Shown in pieces: positions 7,700 through 15,872 of a stretch of DNA of 36,306 nt; position 1 is the first letter of the stretch, and each line of letters starts with the position of its first letter. The DNA comes from a virus. Below the pieces are notes generated by a model. The model saw only the letters and a list, made by a program, of their open reading frames with translations. It ran no database searches and was not told the DNA's origin. A program made the translations under genes and the position numbers. The stretch spans positions 1 to 36,306 of IMG/VR virus record IMGVR_UViG_3300046777_002578. One strand, 5' to 3'.

Positions 7700-9853
7700 T
7701 CAGGCCTCCATGGTCATGAGTTGGTCGGCCAGCGCCGCGATGCGGTCGGGGTCGTAAGTTGCGGGGCCAGCGCGCACGGCGCCGCCGCGGGCGAAGTTCT
7801 GTTGGCGCTCGTCGCCGACGACGTTGCCGCGCCAGTCGTACTTGAGCCGCTGCCCTTCCGGCACGACCATGTTGTGCAGCTGCTGAATCTGCTCTCCGGT
7901 CAGGTATCCGTGCTCCGGCAACTCTGCGCCGGCCTTCTTCAGCGTCTCGAGCTCAGCGTTGTTGAACACCTCGCGCATCGGGCGCATGCCGGTGTTCTGA
8001 ATGTCCCCCACTCGCCCCCACTGCCCGCTGCGCACAAAGTCCTGCACGTAGGGGAGGTATTCCTCCTTCGGGGCGCGGTTGGCCTTGCCCTTGATTTGGA
8101 CGATGTCGTCGAGTTCGCTGACCGGGAAACGCTCTTGCAGAAGTTCGTCGTAGATCTCTTCGTAAATGTCTTCGATCGCCCGCTCATCACCGTCGCCCTT
8201 GACGCTCCAAGCGACTTCTTCAGCCTCTCTGACCAGCGCGTCTTCGTCTCCCTCCGGGACCGTGCGCGTGCCTTTGGGATTGGTTTCTATGGTCACGTGC
8301 GGCTGACCTTTCGCGTCGCGCAGAGAGAAGATCCGCGACCGCCCCTCGACCACATCCGGGCAGTAGCCGCCGACGCAGTGGCCCATCACCTCGCCTTCGT
8401 ACTTGAGGGCGTCTTCGAGCGAGCGGCCATAGTGCGCGCGGCTGAACTTGTCCAGCGCGTCGGCTTCTGTGTACGCCAATCCGACGCCTTCCAACATGCG
8501 CCCTTGCGGGTCGACCACGGCGTAGCTGCGGGCGCCCATGTGCCCCTCGGGCAGGCGCTCGTTGCGGATGACGCTCAAGGAGTAGCCTTCGGGCAGCCCG
8601 GAGGTCTTCTCCGGCATCTTCAACTCCACCCACTTGTACCCCTGCTCCGGGTACTCCTTGAACACCTGCGTGGCCGGGTTCATGGCGCGGGCGGCGTCGG
8701 CTTCAGCCTTCTGCGCCGCGCGCCACTTGTTGATGTCCGCCACGCGCTGCACCGCCTGCGGCACGGTGACCTTGTCCAGGTCGGAGTACTTCCACAGCAG
8801 CTCGCGCGGCAAGCCCGACTCCGGGTTCACTGCGTTGCGGAGTTCGTCGATGAGATGGTTGAAGCCGAGGTTCTCGTTGCGCGCGGTGCTGCCGGGGTAC
8901 ATTGAGTACACAGTCGTCTCGGGCGGCACCTTGAGCAACCAGGGGTTTTCTTTGATCAGGTCCTCGTACTTTTTCTTCTGGAAAGAGGCTCCCTCGCTGA
9001 GATCGTGAAACCTTTGCGCGGGGCCGGCGTCTATCGGCGCGTCCGCCAGCACCTCCCAGTCCGTGGCGAGCTGGCTCTTGGCCACGCCGTGGCGCGGGTA
9101 GCCTGCTGATGTGCGGGCGAACGCCGTGTCCGACGGCAACACCGCCATCTGCGGCTCGAAGTGCAACACCCCGCGTTCAGCGAGCGCCCGGACAGGATCC
9201 TCCGGCGTGCCCATCTCGTTGCGGATGTAGCCTGCGAGCTTCTTGTCGATCCAGCGGTTGAGGGCAGACTCTTGCGGCGGCAACTGTTGCGCAGCGACGA
9301 ACTCACGAAGCTCTTCGTCGCTGCGGTTGACGCCTGCGCGGCGCAAGGCTTGCATCGCTTCAGCCTCTGGATCTCGCTTCAACGGCTTCACCGCGCCTTC
9401 CACGGTGCCCGCGAGCCAGTTGCCGCCCTTGGGCTTGATGACCGCCGCGCCCGGCATGCCCGACACACCCTGCGCCGAGCGCACGTAGTTGCGGATGGCG
9501 TTCACGTCCGTCGCGCGCTTCACGGCGCCCAACCCTGCGCGCGCCACGTTCGTGGCCCCGGCCCCGCCGGTGAGGGCGCCGAGCCCGGACATGGCGCGGG
9601 CCGCGGGCCGCTCGTCGTACCCGGGCAGGTACTCGCGGTAGAAGTCCGAGGTGGGCAACACCGGAGTCTCGTTCTGGATGCCGGGCAGCATGCGCACCAG
9701 ACCTTCAATGTCGCCGGGCAGGCCCAACAATCCTGCCGCCCAACCCCGGGCCAGCTGCAGCGGGGCGTTCACCCCGCGGCTCTGGTTCAGGCGCTCAGGT
9801 CGTCGGCCGGAGGACGGGTAGATGCCAAACGCGGCACCAGTTGGTTCAGCCAT
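7700..9853 (-). CDS. Large virion-module protein with a PcfJ-like motif
   Basis: 717 codons from the ATG at 9853, which I prefer to an upstream frame start at 9907 because AAAGGAG lies 10 bases before it and because the upstream gene's stop overlaps it by 8 bases. The N-terminal third has Gly/Ala-rich stretches (AMSGLGALTGGAGATNVARAG), possibly membrane-active. Near residue 490 is GEVMGHCVGGYC, followed by SRIFSLRDAKGQPHVTIE, which matches the core of PcfJ-type proteins (xHCVGGYxxxxxxGxxxIxSLR, then xxxTIE). Two Cys and the His of the core are present. A motif NFARGG occurs 35 residues from the C-terminus. PcfJ-type proteins are known from conjugative plasmids and phages, function unclear. 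Its location between terminase and portal suggests an internal or ejected protein; this is inference. Confidence 0.65.
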   Translation of the reverse strand: MAEPTGAAFGIYPSSGRRPERLNQSRGVNAPLQLARGWAAGLLGLPGDIEGLVRMLPGIQNETPVLPTSDFYREYLPGYDERPAARAMSGLGALTGGAGATNVARAGLGAVKRATDVNAIRNYVRSAQGVSGMPGAAVIKPKGGNWLAGTVEGAVKPLKRDPEAEAMQALRRAGVNRSDEELREFVAAQQLPPQESALNRWIDKKLAGYIRNEMGTPEDPVRALAERGVLHFEPQMAVLPSDTAFARTSAGYPRHGVAKSQLATDWEVLADAPIDAGPAQRFHDLSEGASFQKKKYEDLIKENPWLLKVPPETTVYSMYPGSTARNENLGFNHLIDELRNAVNPESGLPRELLWKYSDLDKVTVPQAVQRVADINKWRAAQKAEADAARAMNPATQVFKEYPEQGYKWVELKMPEKTSGLPEGYSLSVIRNERLPEGHMGARSYAVVDPQGRMLEGVGLAYTEADALDKFSRAHYGRSLEDALKYEGEVMGHCVGGYCPDVVEGRSRIFSLRDAKGQPHVTIETNPKGTRTVPEGDEDALVREAEEVAWSVKGDGDERAIEDIYEEIYDELLQERFPVSELDDIVQIKGKANRAPKEEYLPYVQDFVRSGQWGRVGDIQNTGMRPMREVFNNAELETLKKAGAELPEHGYLTGEQIQQLHNMVVPEGQRLKYDWRGNVVGDERQQNFARGGAVRAGPATYDPDRIAALADQLMTMEA

Positions 9854-10637
9854 GGCAGCTGCACTCCTTTGCTTGGGCGAGGCCGCCGCGGGCAAACTTC
9901 TTTTCACGAAGGATGTCTAACATGGTGGGCTCGGCCCGGCGGTAAAACTCAGCCGGTGAAGACCTGGGGTCAAAGCCCATGGGCTGCCGCGGCAACATAA
10001 ACTCTTGGCGGCCGCGGCCCTGTTCAGCCCGGCGGCTTAGCAAGACCAACGGAGCAACGTCTTTCATTAGATCGCCGGCGCCGTTGTACTCAAAATAATC
10101 CCTGAACAAGGGATCATCCATCACCGAACGCAAACGACCGCGACTAGCTGCGTACTGCAACTCTTTGGTCGCGTCGTCAAAGGTCTGGGTGTTAAAAATA
10201 CGCGACGGCTGATCAGTGGCAAAGAAGTGGTAGGAAGTGCTGTCAGGTCGACTGGGCGGCGCCGCAATCAACGACCGCAGTTCTCCCACTGACGGGTACA
10301 AATCACGATCGGGATAGTACCAACCATAGTAGCTCGCGTCTGTTTCGCTGGGCGCCACGCCAATAATTGAGGCCCGACGAGGAGCGGCTGGGTGGGTGTG
10401 AAAGTCAAGCACCGGCTGGCCAGAACGCAATGATCTTTCGCGATCGGCCTTGCTAGGCCGAACCTCATCTTCAGTGCCCCGCACAATACGCGACCGCACA
10501 TCCGCCTGCTTGGCAGGACCCACAACAGCGTGCTCTAAGCCTGACTCAGACGAGCGGCGCAACGCCTCACGGGCGACATCAGCTTGCGCTGGCGCCTCGC
10601 GGCGCAGCAACAGCATGAGCTTGGCAAGCGGACCCAT
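9846..10637 (-). CDS. JAB/MPN-like putative metalloprotease-fold protein
   Basis: 263 codons, ATG at 10637, two bases after the large terminase stop. Residues 78-84 read DFHTHPA and residues 115-120 PSVGEL. The JAMM motif of JAB1/MPN peptidases is HxHP, a gap, then SxxD with an upstream Glu; here His80, His82 and Ser116 fit, Glu119 replaces Asp, and Glu35 is a candidate upstream acid. The gap between HTHP and PS is long (about 32 residues) with Tyr/Asp-rich sequence, as in JAB-like domains of phage and toxin proteins. The C-terminus has KKFARGGLAQ, a motif shared with the downstream PcfJ-like protein. It could process virion proteins or act on a host isopeptide-like bond; the Asp-to-Glu change leaves activity uncertain. 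The final residues (AKECSCHG) overlap the next gene. Confidence 0.5.
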   Translation of the reverse strand: MGPLAKLMLLLRREAPAQADVAREALRRSSESGLEHAVVGPAKQADVRSRIVRGTEDEVRPSKADRERSLRSGQPVLDFHTHPAAPRRASIIGVAPSETDASYYGWYYPDRDLYPSVGELRSLIAAPPSRPDSTSYHFFATDQPSRIFNTQTFDDATKELQYAASRGRLRSVMDDPLFRDYFEYNGAGDLMKDVAPLVLLSRRAEQGRGRQEFMLPRQPMGFDPRSSPAEFYRRAEPTMLDILREKKFARGGLAQAKECSCHG

Positions 10638-10639
10638 GA

Positions 10640-12220
10640 TCAGGCGGCGTACGGGTTGCCCTGATTGCGTTGTGGAGCCCGTTGCAACGGCTCGTCCACA
10701 TCCTTGGCCTGTGGCAGCTCGAACCAGCCGTCGTTCTTCAGATAGATGACCATTTGGGTGAAGCAGTCCACATATTCGTCGTGCTCAGCCATCGGGAACT
10801 TCTCCAACTGGCGCATGAACGGAACGGCCCAACTGATGGGCTGACCGGGATTCTTGGACGACTCCGGTATCCACAAAATACCTAGCTCCAGGGTCGGAGC
10901 AGCTTGGTGCGCGCGGCTAACCTTGTCGGCGTTGCCAGGATTGTAGCCCACAGCAGGCACTTTGGCTAAACGCAAGTCCTGCAGCAGCGACTGGCCCGAG
11001 GCTTTAGCTTCCACCAGAATGCGAGAAGGCCTCACCGGCTTAGTGGCCGGTCCTTTTTGTGGCCCCACCGTGCCGCCATACTCCACCCGCCAGTCGCGAA
11101 TGACCTTGGTGCGCAGTTCAGGGTAGCTCAGCCGTTCGTCCCAAGCGTCCAGCAGCATGCCTTGGTGCCGGCCTTCGTACGTAAACACGCCCCACACTTC
11201 GCAGCCGGTAGGGTCATTGCTGTCTTTTTCGCCAAAGGCCGTGTCGTAGCTCTGCAGCACAAACTCAAACTGCGGCAGCGGTCGGTTGCTAGGCCAAAGT
11301 TGGAAGTGCTTGGTCTTCAGGATACCGCCTTCAGCTGGTGTCGGATCTTGCTGCAGCTGACCCGCCGTGCCGTAAGACCCGAGGATCTGCTTCAGTTCAG
11401 TAATTTCCCTGGGCCCAAATCGTTCAGGGCAAATGAGCTCGCCCTTGGTCCTGCGCGGGTCATAGTACCCCAGCACTGTGCGGCGGCTCACTCCATCCCA
11501 CTCAGCCGGAATCCGAATGTGCTCCCAACCGCCAAGATCCTCCAAGATGTGGCCTGAAATGTCCTTCTCATGCAGCCTCTGCATGATGGTGACCATGGCG
11601 TCCCGCTTCGGGTCGTTTAAGCGGGTGGACCACACCACATCAAACCACTCCAAAGCCGTTTGGCGCACCACGTCAGACTGGGCATCTTGCGCCGAATGTG
11701 GATCGTCCAGCAGCAGGCGCGAACCACCTTCACCCGTTGCCGTGCCGCCTACCGACGTGGCCAAGCGATAACCAGTTTTGTCGTTCTCAAACCGCTGCTT
11801 GGCGTTCTGGTCCCCAGCCAGCGCAAACTGGCCGCCCCAACGCTTCTGGTACCACGGTGACTGCGCAAGCCTGCGGGCTTTGAGGTTATCGCGGATTGAG
11901 AGTGTACCGCTGTAAGACGCGCACAGGTACTTGTGGGCTGGGTTGTGCAGCCATTCCCACATGGGCCACATGACGCTGACGATTGTGGACTTGCTATGCC
12001 TGGGCGGAATGTTAATCAGCAGCTTGCGGATTTCCCCCGTGGTCACAGCCTCCAGGTGGTAGCAAATCTCCTCAATGTGCCAGCTGGGCACAAAGGGCGA
12101 CGACGGTTCCACCACGTGCCATGACTGTTTCACAAACGAGTACAAGTGCTTGGTGGCCAAGCGCCTGGACTTTTCGTCCAGCAGCGACAGCAACTCAACC
12201 TTGATGTCCTTGACGGTCAT
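10640..12220 (-). CDS. terL: Terminase large subunit
   Basis: 526 codons, ATG at 12220 overlapping the small-subunit stop as ATGA. The ATPase domain shows the terminase Walker A-like IPPRHSKST (residues 71-79), and LLLDDPHS (Asp172, Asp173) as Walker B; the C-terminal nuclease domain has the RNase H-fold acids in VLQSYDTAFGEKDSND, ILVEAKASG and EYVDCFTQM. This is the DNA-packaging motor that docks on the portal, pumps DNA with ATP and cuts it. Length (about 60 kDa) is normal. The classical GxGKS is replaced by RHSKS, as is usual for the Terminase_6-type large subunits of many environmental phages. Confidence 0.93.
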   Translation of the reverse strand: MTVKDIKVELLSLLDEKSRRLATKHLYSFVKQSWHVVEPSSPFVPSWHIEEICYHLEAVTTGEIRKLLINIPPRHSKSTIVSVMWPMWEWLHNPAHKYLCASYSGTLSIRDNLKARRLAQSPWYQKRWGGQFALAGDQNAKQRFENDKTGYRLATSVGGTATGEGGSRLLLDDPHSAQDAQSDVVRQTALEWFDVVWSTRLNDPKRDAMVTIMQRLHEKDISGHILEDLGGWEHIRIPAEWDGVSRRTVLGYYDPRRTKGELICPERFGPREITELKQILGSYGTAGQLQQDPTPAEGGILKTKHFQLWPSNRPLPQFEFVLQSYDTAFGEKDSNDPTGCEVWGVFTYEGRHQGMLLDAWDERLSYPELRTKVIRDWRVEYGGTVGPQKGPATKPVRPSRILVEAKASGQSLLQDLRLAKVPAVGYNPGNADKVSRAHQAAPTLELGILWIPESSKNPGQPISWAVPFMRQLEKFPMAEHDEYVDCFTQMVIYLKNDGWFELPQAKDVDEPLQRAPQRNQGNPYAA

Positions 12221-12633
12221 GAACTCTTCTTAGGAGCCGAGGACGCAGCCACTTCGTCCATCAACAAGGACAACTTGCTGTTGAGCTCGTCATCGCTGAG
12301 GTTGTGAACACCAAGAGTAACCGGCGCCATGGTAACCGTTTGAGCCGCCAGCTTCGGGGCATAAAACGGCGCCGCCGCTTTGGCCGCATCAACCCGAGTG
12401 CAAAAGTCTGCGTAGTACTCCTCAGTGACCAAGATCCGGGACTTCTCGTTGCCCAGCTTGTCGTACGTCACTTTCCAACGCTTTTGCTCAATGGGCTCGC
12501 CCCGACTGACTTTGAGCAACCACTCGTGTGGCAGCAAGCCAGTCTCAGCTGCAGCTTCACGGGCCCTGGTCGTAATTTTCTGGACTGCACCTTTCGGCCG
12601 TCCGCCACCAGGCCGTGCTCCACCCTGCGCCAT
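12217..12633 (-). CDS. terS: Terminase small subunit (putative)
   Basis: 138 codons, ATG at 12633 preceded by CGGAG. The N-terminus (GGARPGGGRPKGA) is the basic, Gly-rich DNA-binding style start common in phage small terminase subunits, followed by a helical region (TTRAREAAAETGLLPHEWLLKV) and a segment with EYYADFCTRVDAAKAAAPFYAPKLA, seen in the same family. It is the first gene of the minus-strand operon and overlaps terL by four bases. The small subunit recognises the packaging site and regulates the motor; the specific site is not visible here. Assignment relies on synteny and N-terminal motif. Confidence 0.8.
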   Translation of the reverse strand: MAQGGARPGGGRPKGAVQKITTRAREAAAETGLLPHEWLLKVSRGEPIEQKRWKVTYDKLGNEKSRILVTEEYYADFCTRVDAAKAAAPFYAPKLAAQTVTMAPVTLGVHNLSDDELNSKLSLLMDEVAASSAPKKSS

Positions 12634-12708
12634 ACATCACTCCGTAACTGTTAGTCTGCTTGAGTTCCAGGGTGGATCATACCACCGCGCCACTTTATGG
12701 GAGGCCTA

Positions 12709-12737
12709 CATATATCACGCAGGTGGCCAAGTGTAAA
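12709..12737 (-). promoter_or_regulatory. Minus-strand promoter for the packaging/head operon
   Basis: On the minus strand: TTTACA (12737-12732), 17-base spacer, TATATG (12714-12709), about 75 bases before the small terminase ATG. The -35 hexamer is identical to that of the four plus-strand promoters in this window, so the same host sigma-70 holoenzyme probably serves both directions. Confidence 0.55.
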
Positions 12738-12813
12738 CATGTGGGGGCCCGCAAATAGTCATTTCCACATGCTACTACAGATTCTACGTTTGTACAGTTC
12801 CTCTCTCTCCTTG

Positions 12814-12855
12814 TCCTTCTAAAGAAGGAAGATTAATTATAAATAAGAATAATTA
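12814..12855. repeat. Two perfect inverted repeats in the AT-rich divergent control region
   Basis: TCCTTCT-AA-AGAAGGA (12814-12829) is followed four bases later by TAATTAT (12834-12840), an 8-base loop and ATAATTA (12849-12855). They sit in the only strongly AT-rich stretch of the window (about 12,780-12,950), between divergent operons. Such an arrangement fits an operator pair or a replication origin; no DnaA-type boxes or iterated repeats were recognised. The rest of the 12,634-12,960 gap holds the minus-strand promoter and a weak plus-strand promoter. Confidence 0.6.
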
Positions 12856-12902
12856 TCCTAGGAGAGGATATAAAGGAGTCGGCGGCCGTGTATCGTGCAA
12901 CT

Positions 12903-12932
12903 TTGTAGCAAAGCGCCAAGTTCTCGATATAA
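12903..12932 (+). promoter_or_regulatory. Possible plus-strand promoter before the first rightward gene
   Basis: TTGTAG (12903-12908), 18-base spacer and ATATAA (12927-12932), 28 bases before the ATG at 12961. CTTTG-TAG-CAAAG forms a small palindrome over the -35. Match is weak and differs from the TTTACA family. Confidence 0.3.
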
Positions 12933-12960
12933 GATAAACGCATCTTTAGTGGGGGCAACT

Positions 12961-13296
12961 ATGATTAAACATCAGCAAGCTTTCTATGCTATTGTTTTAG
13001 AACTACCTTTGGCCACACGGCGGCGGTACGAAACGCAAATCAAAATGCTCCAAGATCTTCTGGGCGATGACACCGACGTTTTTGTGGACCGCCGTGGCAA
13101 GCACTGGGCTGAGCGCCGGGTGGCGCCGATGCTTCGCGTCGATGTGCGTGGAAAGGGTACCAATGACATGACGTACGAGGAGGCCAGCCAATTTGTGTGC
13201 CGCACCACTAAGCAAATTCAAACGGCTTTGTCCATTGGGCGAGGTGCTGCGTATTTCCGCGTCGGCGACGACATCATTACCGTTCAGAAGCTTTAA
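12961..13296 (+). CDS. First rightward gene, unknown 111-aa protein
   Basis: 111 codons from ATG 12961; an in-frame upstream start at 12895 is less likely because GGGGGC lies just before 12961 and the intervening sequence has intergenic composition. The product starts MIKHQQAFYAIVLELPLATRR and continues with a basic, mixed alpha/beta sequence. The C-terminal half (YEEASQFVCRTTKQIQTALS, then GRGAAYFRVGDDIITVQKL) could hold a helix-turn-helix followed by strands, which would suit an early regulator, but I do not recognise a family. Being the first gene on the plus strand next to the divergent control region makes a regulatory or takeover function plausible only by position. Confidence 0.6.
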   Translation: MIKHQQAFYAIVLELPLATRRRYETQIKMLQDLLGDDTDVFVDRRGKHWAERRVAPMLRVDVRGKGTNDMTYEEASQFVCRTTKQIQTALSIGRGAAYFRVGDDIITVQKL

Positions 13297-13303
13297 CACG
13301 CGC

Positions 13304-13473
13304 TATAGTCGACGCCGCCGGCACGCAACTCATCCTCCTCCGCAAGAGGGCTCCGGGTGGTCTCTTCCTCAGCAAAAGGGTTTGCGTGCCGGCACCTTAT
13401 TGGTCGGGGGCTGGGGCTCCGTCAGTAGACGCCGGCCAACTGCTGAGGAACGGCGCACCACTAACGGAGTCCC
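13304..13473 (+). promoter_or_regulatory. Structured leader of the primase-helicase gene, hiding its ribosome-binding site
   Basis: A -10-like TATAGT (13304-13309) with no clear -35 would place transcription start near 13316. Exactly there begins a perfect 12-base inverted repeat: GCCGGCACGCAA (13317-13328) with TTGCGTGCCGGC (13382-13393), enclosing a smaller AAGAG/CTCTT stem. A second element pairs GGGCTCCGT (13414-13422) with ACGGAGTCCC (13464-13473, one bulged T), which covers the GGAG Shine-Dalgarno at 13466-13469 of the GTG start at 13475. An inner CAGT/ACTG pair extends it. This fits a translational control leader; no known riboswitch class is recognised. Confidence 0.5.
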
Positions 13474-13474
13474 T

Positions 13475-15541
13475 GTGGCCAAAACCGCCCATGAAAAAGC
13501 CGTCTCCCTAGGAGACGCCAAATTACAAAGTTCTGGCCTCACGTTGGCCGACGCCAAGCTGCTTGGCATGCATTGCTTAGGTCCTCAGCAAACGGCCCGG
13601 TTGCATCCCGCCTTCAAACCCTTGTGCAGCCTACAGCTGGACTACCTGGGGCCTGACGGGCAGCCGCTGCCCGATTGGCCTGGGGCCCAGCCGTTTTACC
13701 GCTTGCGGTACCTGGAAACGCCAACGGACTTTGCTTCTTTGGCCGACAAGAAGCCGCTGCGCTACGTACAGGCACCCAACACGGCCCCGGTCGCCTACTA
13801 CCCGTCCAATTGCCAGTGGGCCGGGCTGTTGTCCGATCCAGACCGGCCACTAGTGCTGACCGAGGGCGAGCTCAAAGCGGCCAAGGCCTGCAAGGAAGGT
13901 TTTCCCACCATTGGGCTGGGCGGTGTCTACAACTGGCGCAGCTACAAGCTGGGTTTGACCTGGTTGCCTAGCTTGGACCACGTAGTTTGGCTCAAGCGGA
14001 ACGTTTACATCTGTTTTGACAGCGACTACCAAACCAACCCCATGGTGTGCAACGCGCTGCGGGAACTGGCCGACGAGTTGCATCGGCGCGGCGCCTTTGT
14101 GCACCTAGTCAGCTTGCCACAGCTGCCGGGGTTGGACAAAGTAGGTCTAGACGACTTCCTTGTGCATGCGGGCCCATCGGCGGTTGAGATGTTCCGTGGC
14201 TTGTTGACTGAGGCCGAGCCGCTGGGGTTGACAGCGCCTCTCTGGACCCTCAACGACAAGTACGTCTACGTCCAGGACCCAGGCCTCATTGTCAACCAGT
14301 CAACCCGGTTCAAAGCCAGCCCGTCCGCCTTCAAAGAGCATTTGGAGGCCCCGCTGAACTACCACGAGCGGGGGCTCAAAGCCGACGGCAGCGTGAGCTT
14401 TAAGGCCGTGTCAGCCGCCGTAGCTTGGTTGCGCTGGCCCTTGCGAACAGAAGTGACCAGGCTGACATACCGGCCAGGTGCTGAGCAGTTTCTGGACCGG
14501 CAGTTCAATATCTGGCCTGGTTGGGGTGTGGCGCCAGCTTCAGGCGACGTGGATTTGTTCCTGCAGTTGGTAGAGCACATCTTTACCGGGGCCGAGATTG
14601 AAGCGCAGCTTTGGTTCCTGCGTTGGTGCGCCTATCCGCTGCAGTATCCAGGGGTCAAGCTGTTTAGCTCGGCCGTCATCCATGGCATCAAGCATGGTAC
14701 CGGCAAGTCGCTGCTGGGCTACACTTTGGGCCGCATCTACGGCAAGAACTTCACTGAGATCAGCCAGATGGACCTGCACAACAGCTTCAATGAGTGGGCC
14801 GAAGGCAAGCAGTTTGTCATGGGCGACGACGTGACCGGGTCAAATAAGCGGCAAGATGCCGACTTTTTGAAGAAACTCATCACTCAGCGGGAGCTGCGGG
14901 TCAATGGCAAGTACGTGCCTACCTACACGGTGCCCGATTGCATCAACTACTACTTCACAGCTAATCACCCTGACAGCTTCTTTTTGGAAGACGACGACCG
15001 GCGGTTCTTTGTGCACGAGGTGCAGGTAGGAGCCTTGCCAGAAGAGTTCTATGCTGAGTATGACCTTTGGCTAGACACTGGCGGCTCAGGTGCTGTGTTT
15101 CAGTATCTGTTGAATTTAGACCTTGGCGATTTCAACCCGGCGGCCCCAGCCTTCAAGACAGCCGCCAAAGAGCGGATGATTGCCAACGTGCAAAGTGACT
15201 TGGCCGGCTGGGTGCGGGGCCTTATGGCCACACCGGACCAGGTGCTGCGGGTTGGGGAGTTGGTCATTGACAAGGACTTGTTCACTAGCAAGGAGCTGCT
15301 GCAGTTCTATGACCCTGCCGGCAAGACAGGCACGACCGCCAACGGGCTGGGCCGCGAGCTGGCACGGGCCGGGGTCAGACAGGTGTGCAATGGACGACCG
15401 GTTCGCTTGACCGACGGCAGTCAGGCTCGGTACTACGCGGTGCGGCGTCCTGACACGTGGTTGACAGCCACTGCCACAGTTGTCGTCACCCATTTGGATG
15501 CTTGGTTGCGACGTCAAACAAACAAAGTCGCGAAATACTAA
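13475..15541 (+). CDS. Primase-helicase (TOPRIM DUF3854-like plus SF3-type helicase)
   Basis: 688 codons from GTG 13475, chosen because GGAG lies five bases upstream; the open frame extends back into the previous gene but with non-coding composition. Residues about 125-235 carry a TOPRIM-like primase region (LVLTEGELKAAKACKEG, IGLGGVYNWR, VYICFDSDY, KVGLDDFL). The C-terminal part has a Walker A (GIKHGTGKS, about residues 405-412), the Walker B-like FVMGDDV, and the SF3/D5-type sensor segment INYYFTANHPDSFFLEDDDRRFF. It should unwind DNA and synthesise RNA primers at the phage fork, working with the PolA further downstream. The D5-like helicase order and DUF5906-type domain are common in temperate-like and environmental phages. 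Confidence 0.85.
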   Translation: MAKTAHEKAVSLGDAKLQSSGLTLADAKLLGMHCLGPQQTARLHPAFKPLCSLQLDYLGPDGQPLPDWPGAQPFYRLRYLETPTDFASLADKKPLRYVQAPNTAPVAYYPSNCQWAGLLSDPDRPLVLTEGELKAAKACKEGFPTIGLGGVYNWRSYKLGLTWLPSLDHVVWLKRNVYICFDSDYQTNPMVCNALRELADELHRRGAFVHLVSLPQLPGLDKVGLDDFLVHAGPSAVEMFRGLLTEAEPLGLTAPLWTLNDKYVYVQDPGLIVNQSTRFKASPSAFKEHLEAPLNYHERGLKADGSVSFKAVSAAVAWLRWPLRTEVTRLTYRPGAEQFLDRQFNIWPGWGVAPASGDVDLFLQLVEHIFTGAEIEAQLWFLRWCAYPLQYPGVKLFSSAVIHGIKHGTGKSLLGYTLGRIYGKNFTEISQMDLHNSFNEWAEGKQFVMGDDVTGSNKRQDADFLKKLITQRELRVNGKYVPTYTVPDCINYYFTANHPDSFFLEDDDRRFFVHEVQVGALPEEFYAEYDLWLDTGGSGAVFQYLLNLDLGDFNPAAPAFKTAAKERMIANVQSDLAGWVRGLMATPDQVLRVGELVIDKDLFTSKELLQFYDPAGKTGTTANGLGRELARAGVRQVCNGRPVRLTDGSQARYYAVRRPDTWLTATATVVVTHLDAWLRRQTNKVAKY

Positions 15542-15608
15542 ACAAAATCGCCTTAAAATCGCGTTGCGGGCTGTATTGAGTCCGTTCATCAACCAACTGG
15601 AGTTTACT

Positions 15609-15800
15609 GTGAGCAAGTTGCTGCAAGACGAAAAGGTGGCCGCGCTGGTCGACAAGCAAGTGACCAGGGCGGTCAAGGCCGAGACCAAGCGGGTGCTGTG
15701 GCTGATCAAGGAGCTGGCCATGCCGGAAGACAAGGCCGCCGCCAAGGCCACCAAGGAGGTGCTGAAGAACCTCATGGCTGGCGTCAAGGAAGCGGCGTAA
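15609..15800 (+). CDS. Small charged helical protein (63 aa)
   Basis: 63 codons from GTG 15609, with GGAG six bases upstream. The product is a Lys/Ala/Val-rich amphipathic helix (SKLLQDEKVAALVDKQVTRA, then a second helix KDKAAAKATKEVLKNLMAG-like) without membrane segment. The frame is open farther upstream to 15480 but that part overlaps the primase end and lacks coding character. It is the last gene before a strong intrinsic terminator, so it ends the first rightward transcription unit. No family recognised. Confidence 0.6.
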   Translation: MSKLLQDEKVAALVDKQVTRAVKAETKRVLWLIKELAMPEDKAAAKATKEVLKNLMAGVKEAA

Positions 15801-15818
15801 GCCGGACTAACCTGGTGA

Positions 15819-15850
15819 GGCGCTTTTCAAAAAGCGCCTTTCTTTTTCTC
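15819..15850 (+). terminator. Intrinsic terminator after the primase unit
   Basis: Perfect 9-base stem GGCGCTTTT (15819-15827), loop CA, AAAAGCGCC (15830-15838), followed directly by TTTCTTTTTCTC. This is a textbook rho-independent terminator 18 bases after the stop of the 63-aa gene. Confidence 0.9.
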
Positions 15851-15872
15851 ACCAATGTAAGTGGAGAGTTAC

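Noticed and set aside
3422-7719. Long plus-strand frames opposite the scaffold and portal genes
   Set aside because: They are shadows of GC-rich minus-strand genes, with low-complexity Leu/Arg/Ser-rich products, and no ribosome-binding sites or families.
13291-13308. T7-like promoter resemblance (ends CGCTATAG)
   Set aside because: Only about 11 of 18 bases match the T7 consensus, no phage RNA polymerase gene is seen, and the motif is not repeated in the window.
15480-15608. Longer start for the 63-aa protein
   Set aside because: The extension overlaps the end of the primase-helicase gene and lacks a ribosome-binding site; GTG 15609 has GGAG at good spacing.
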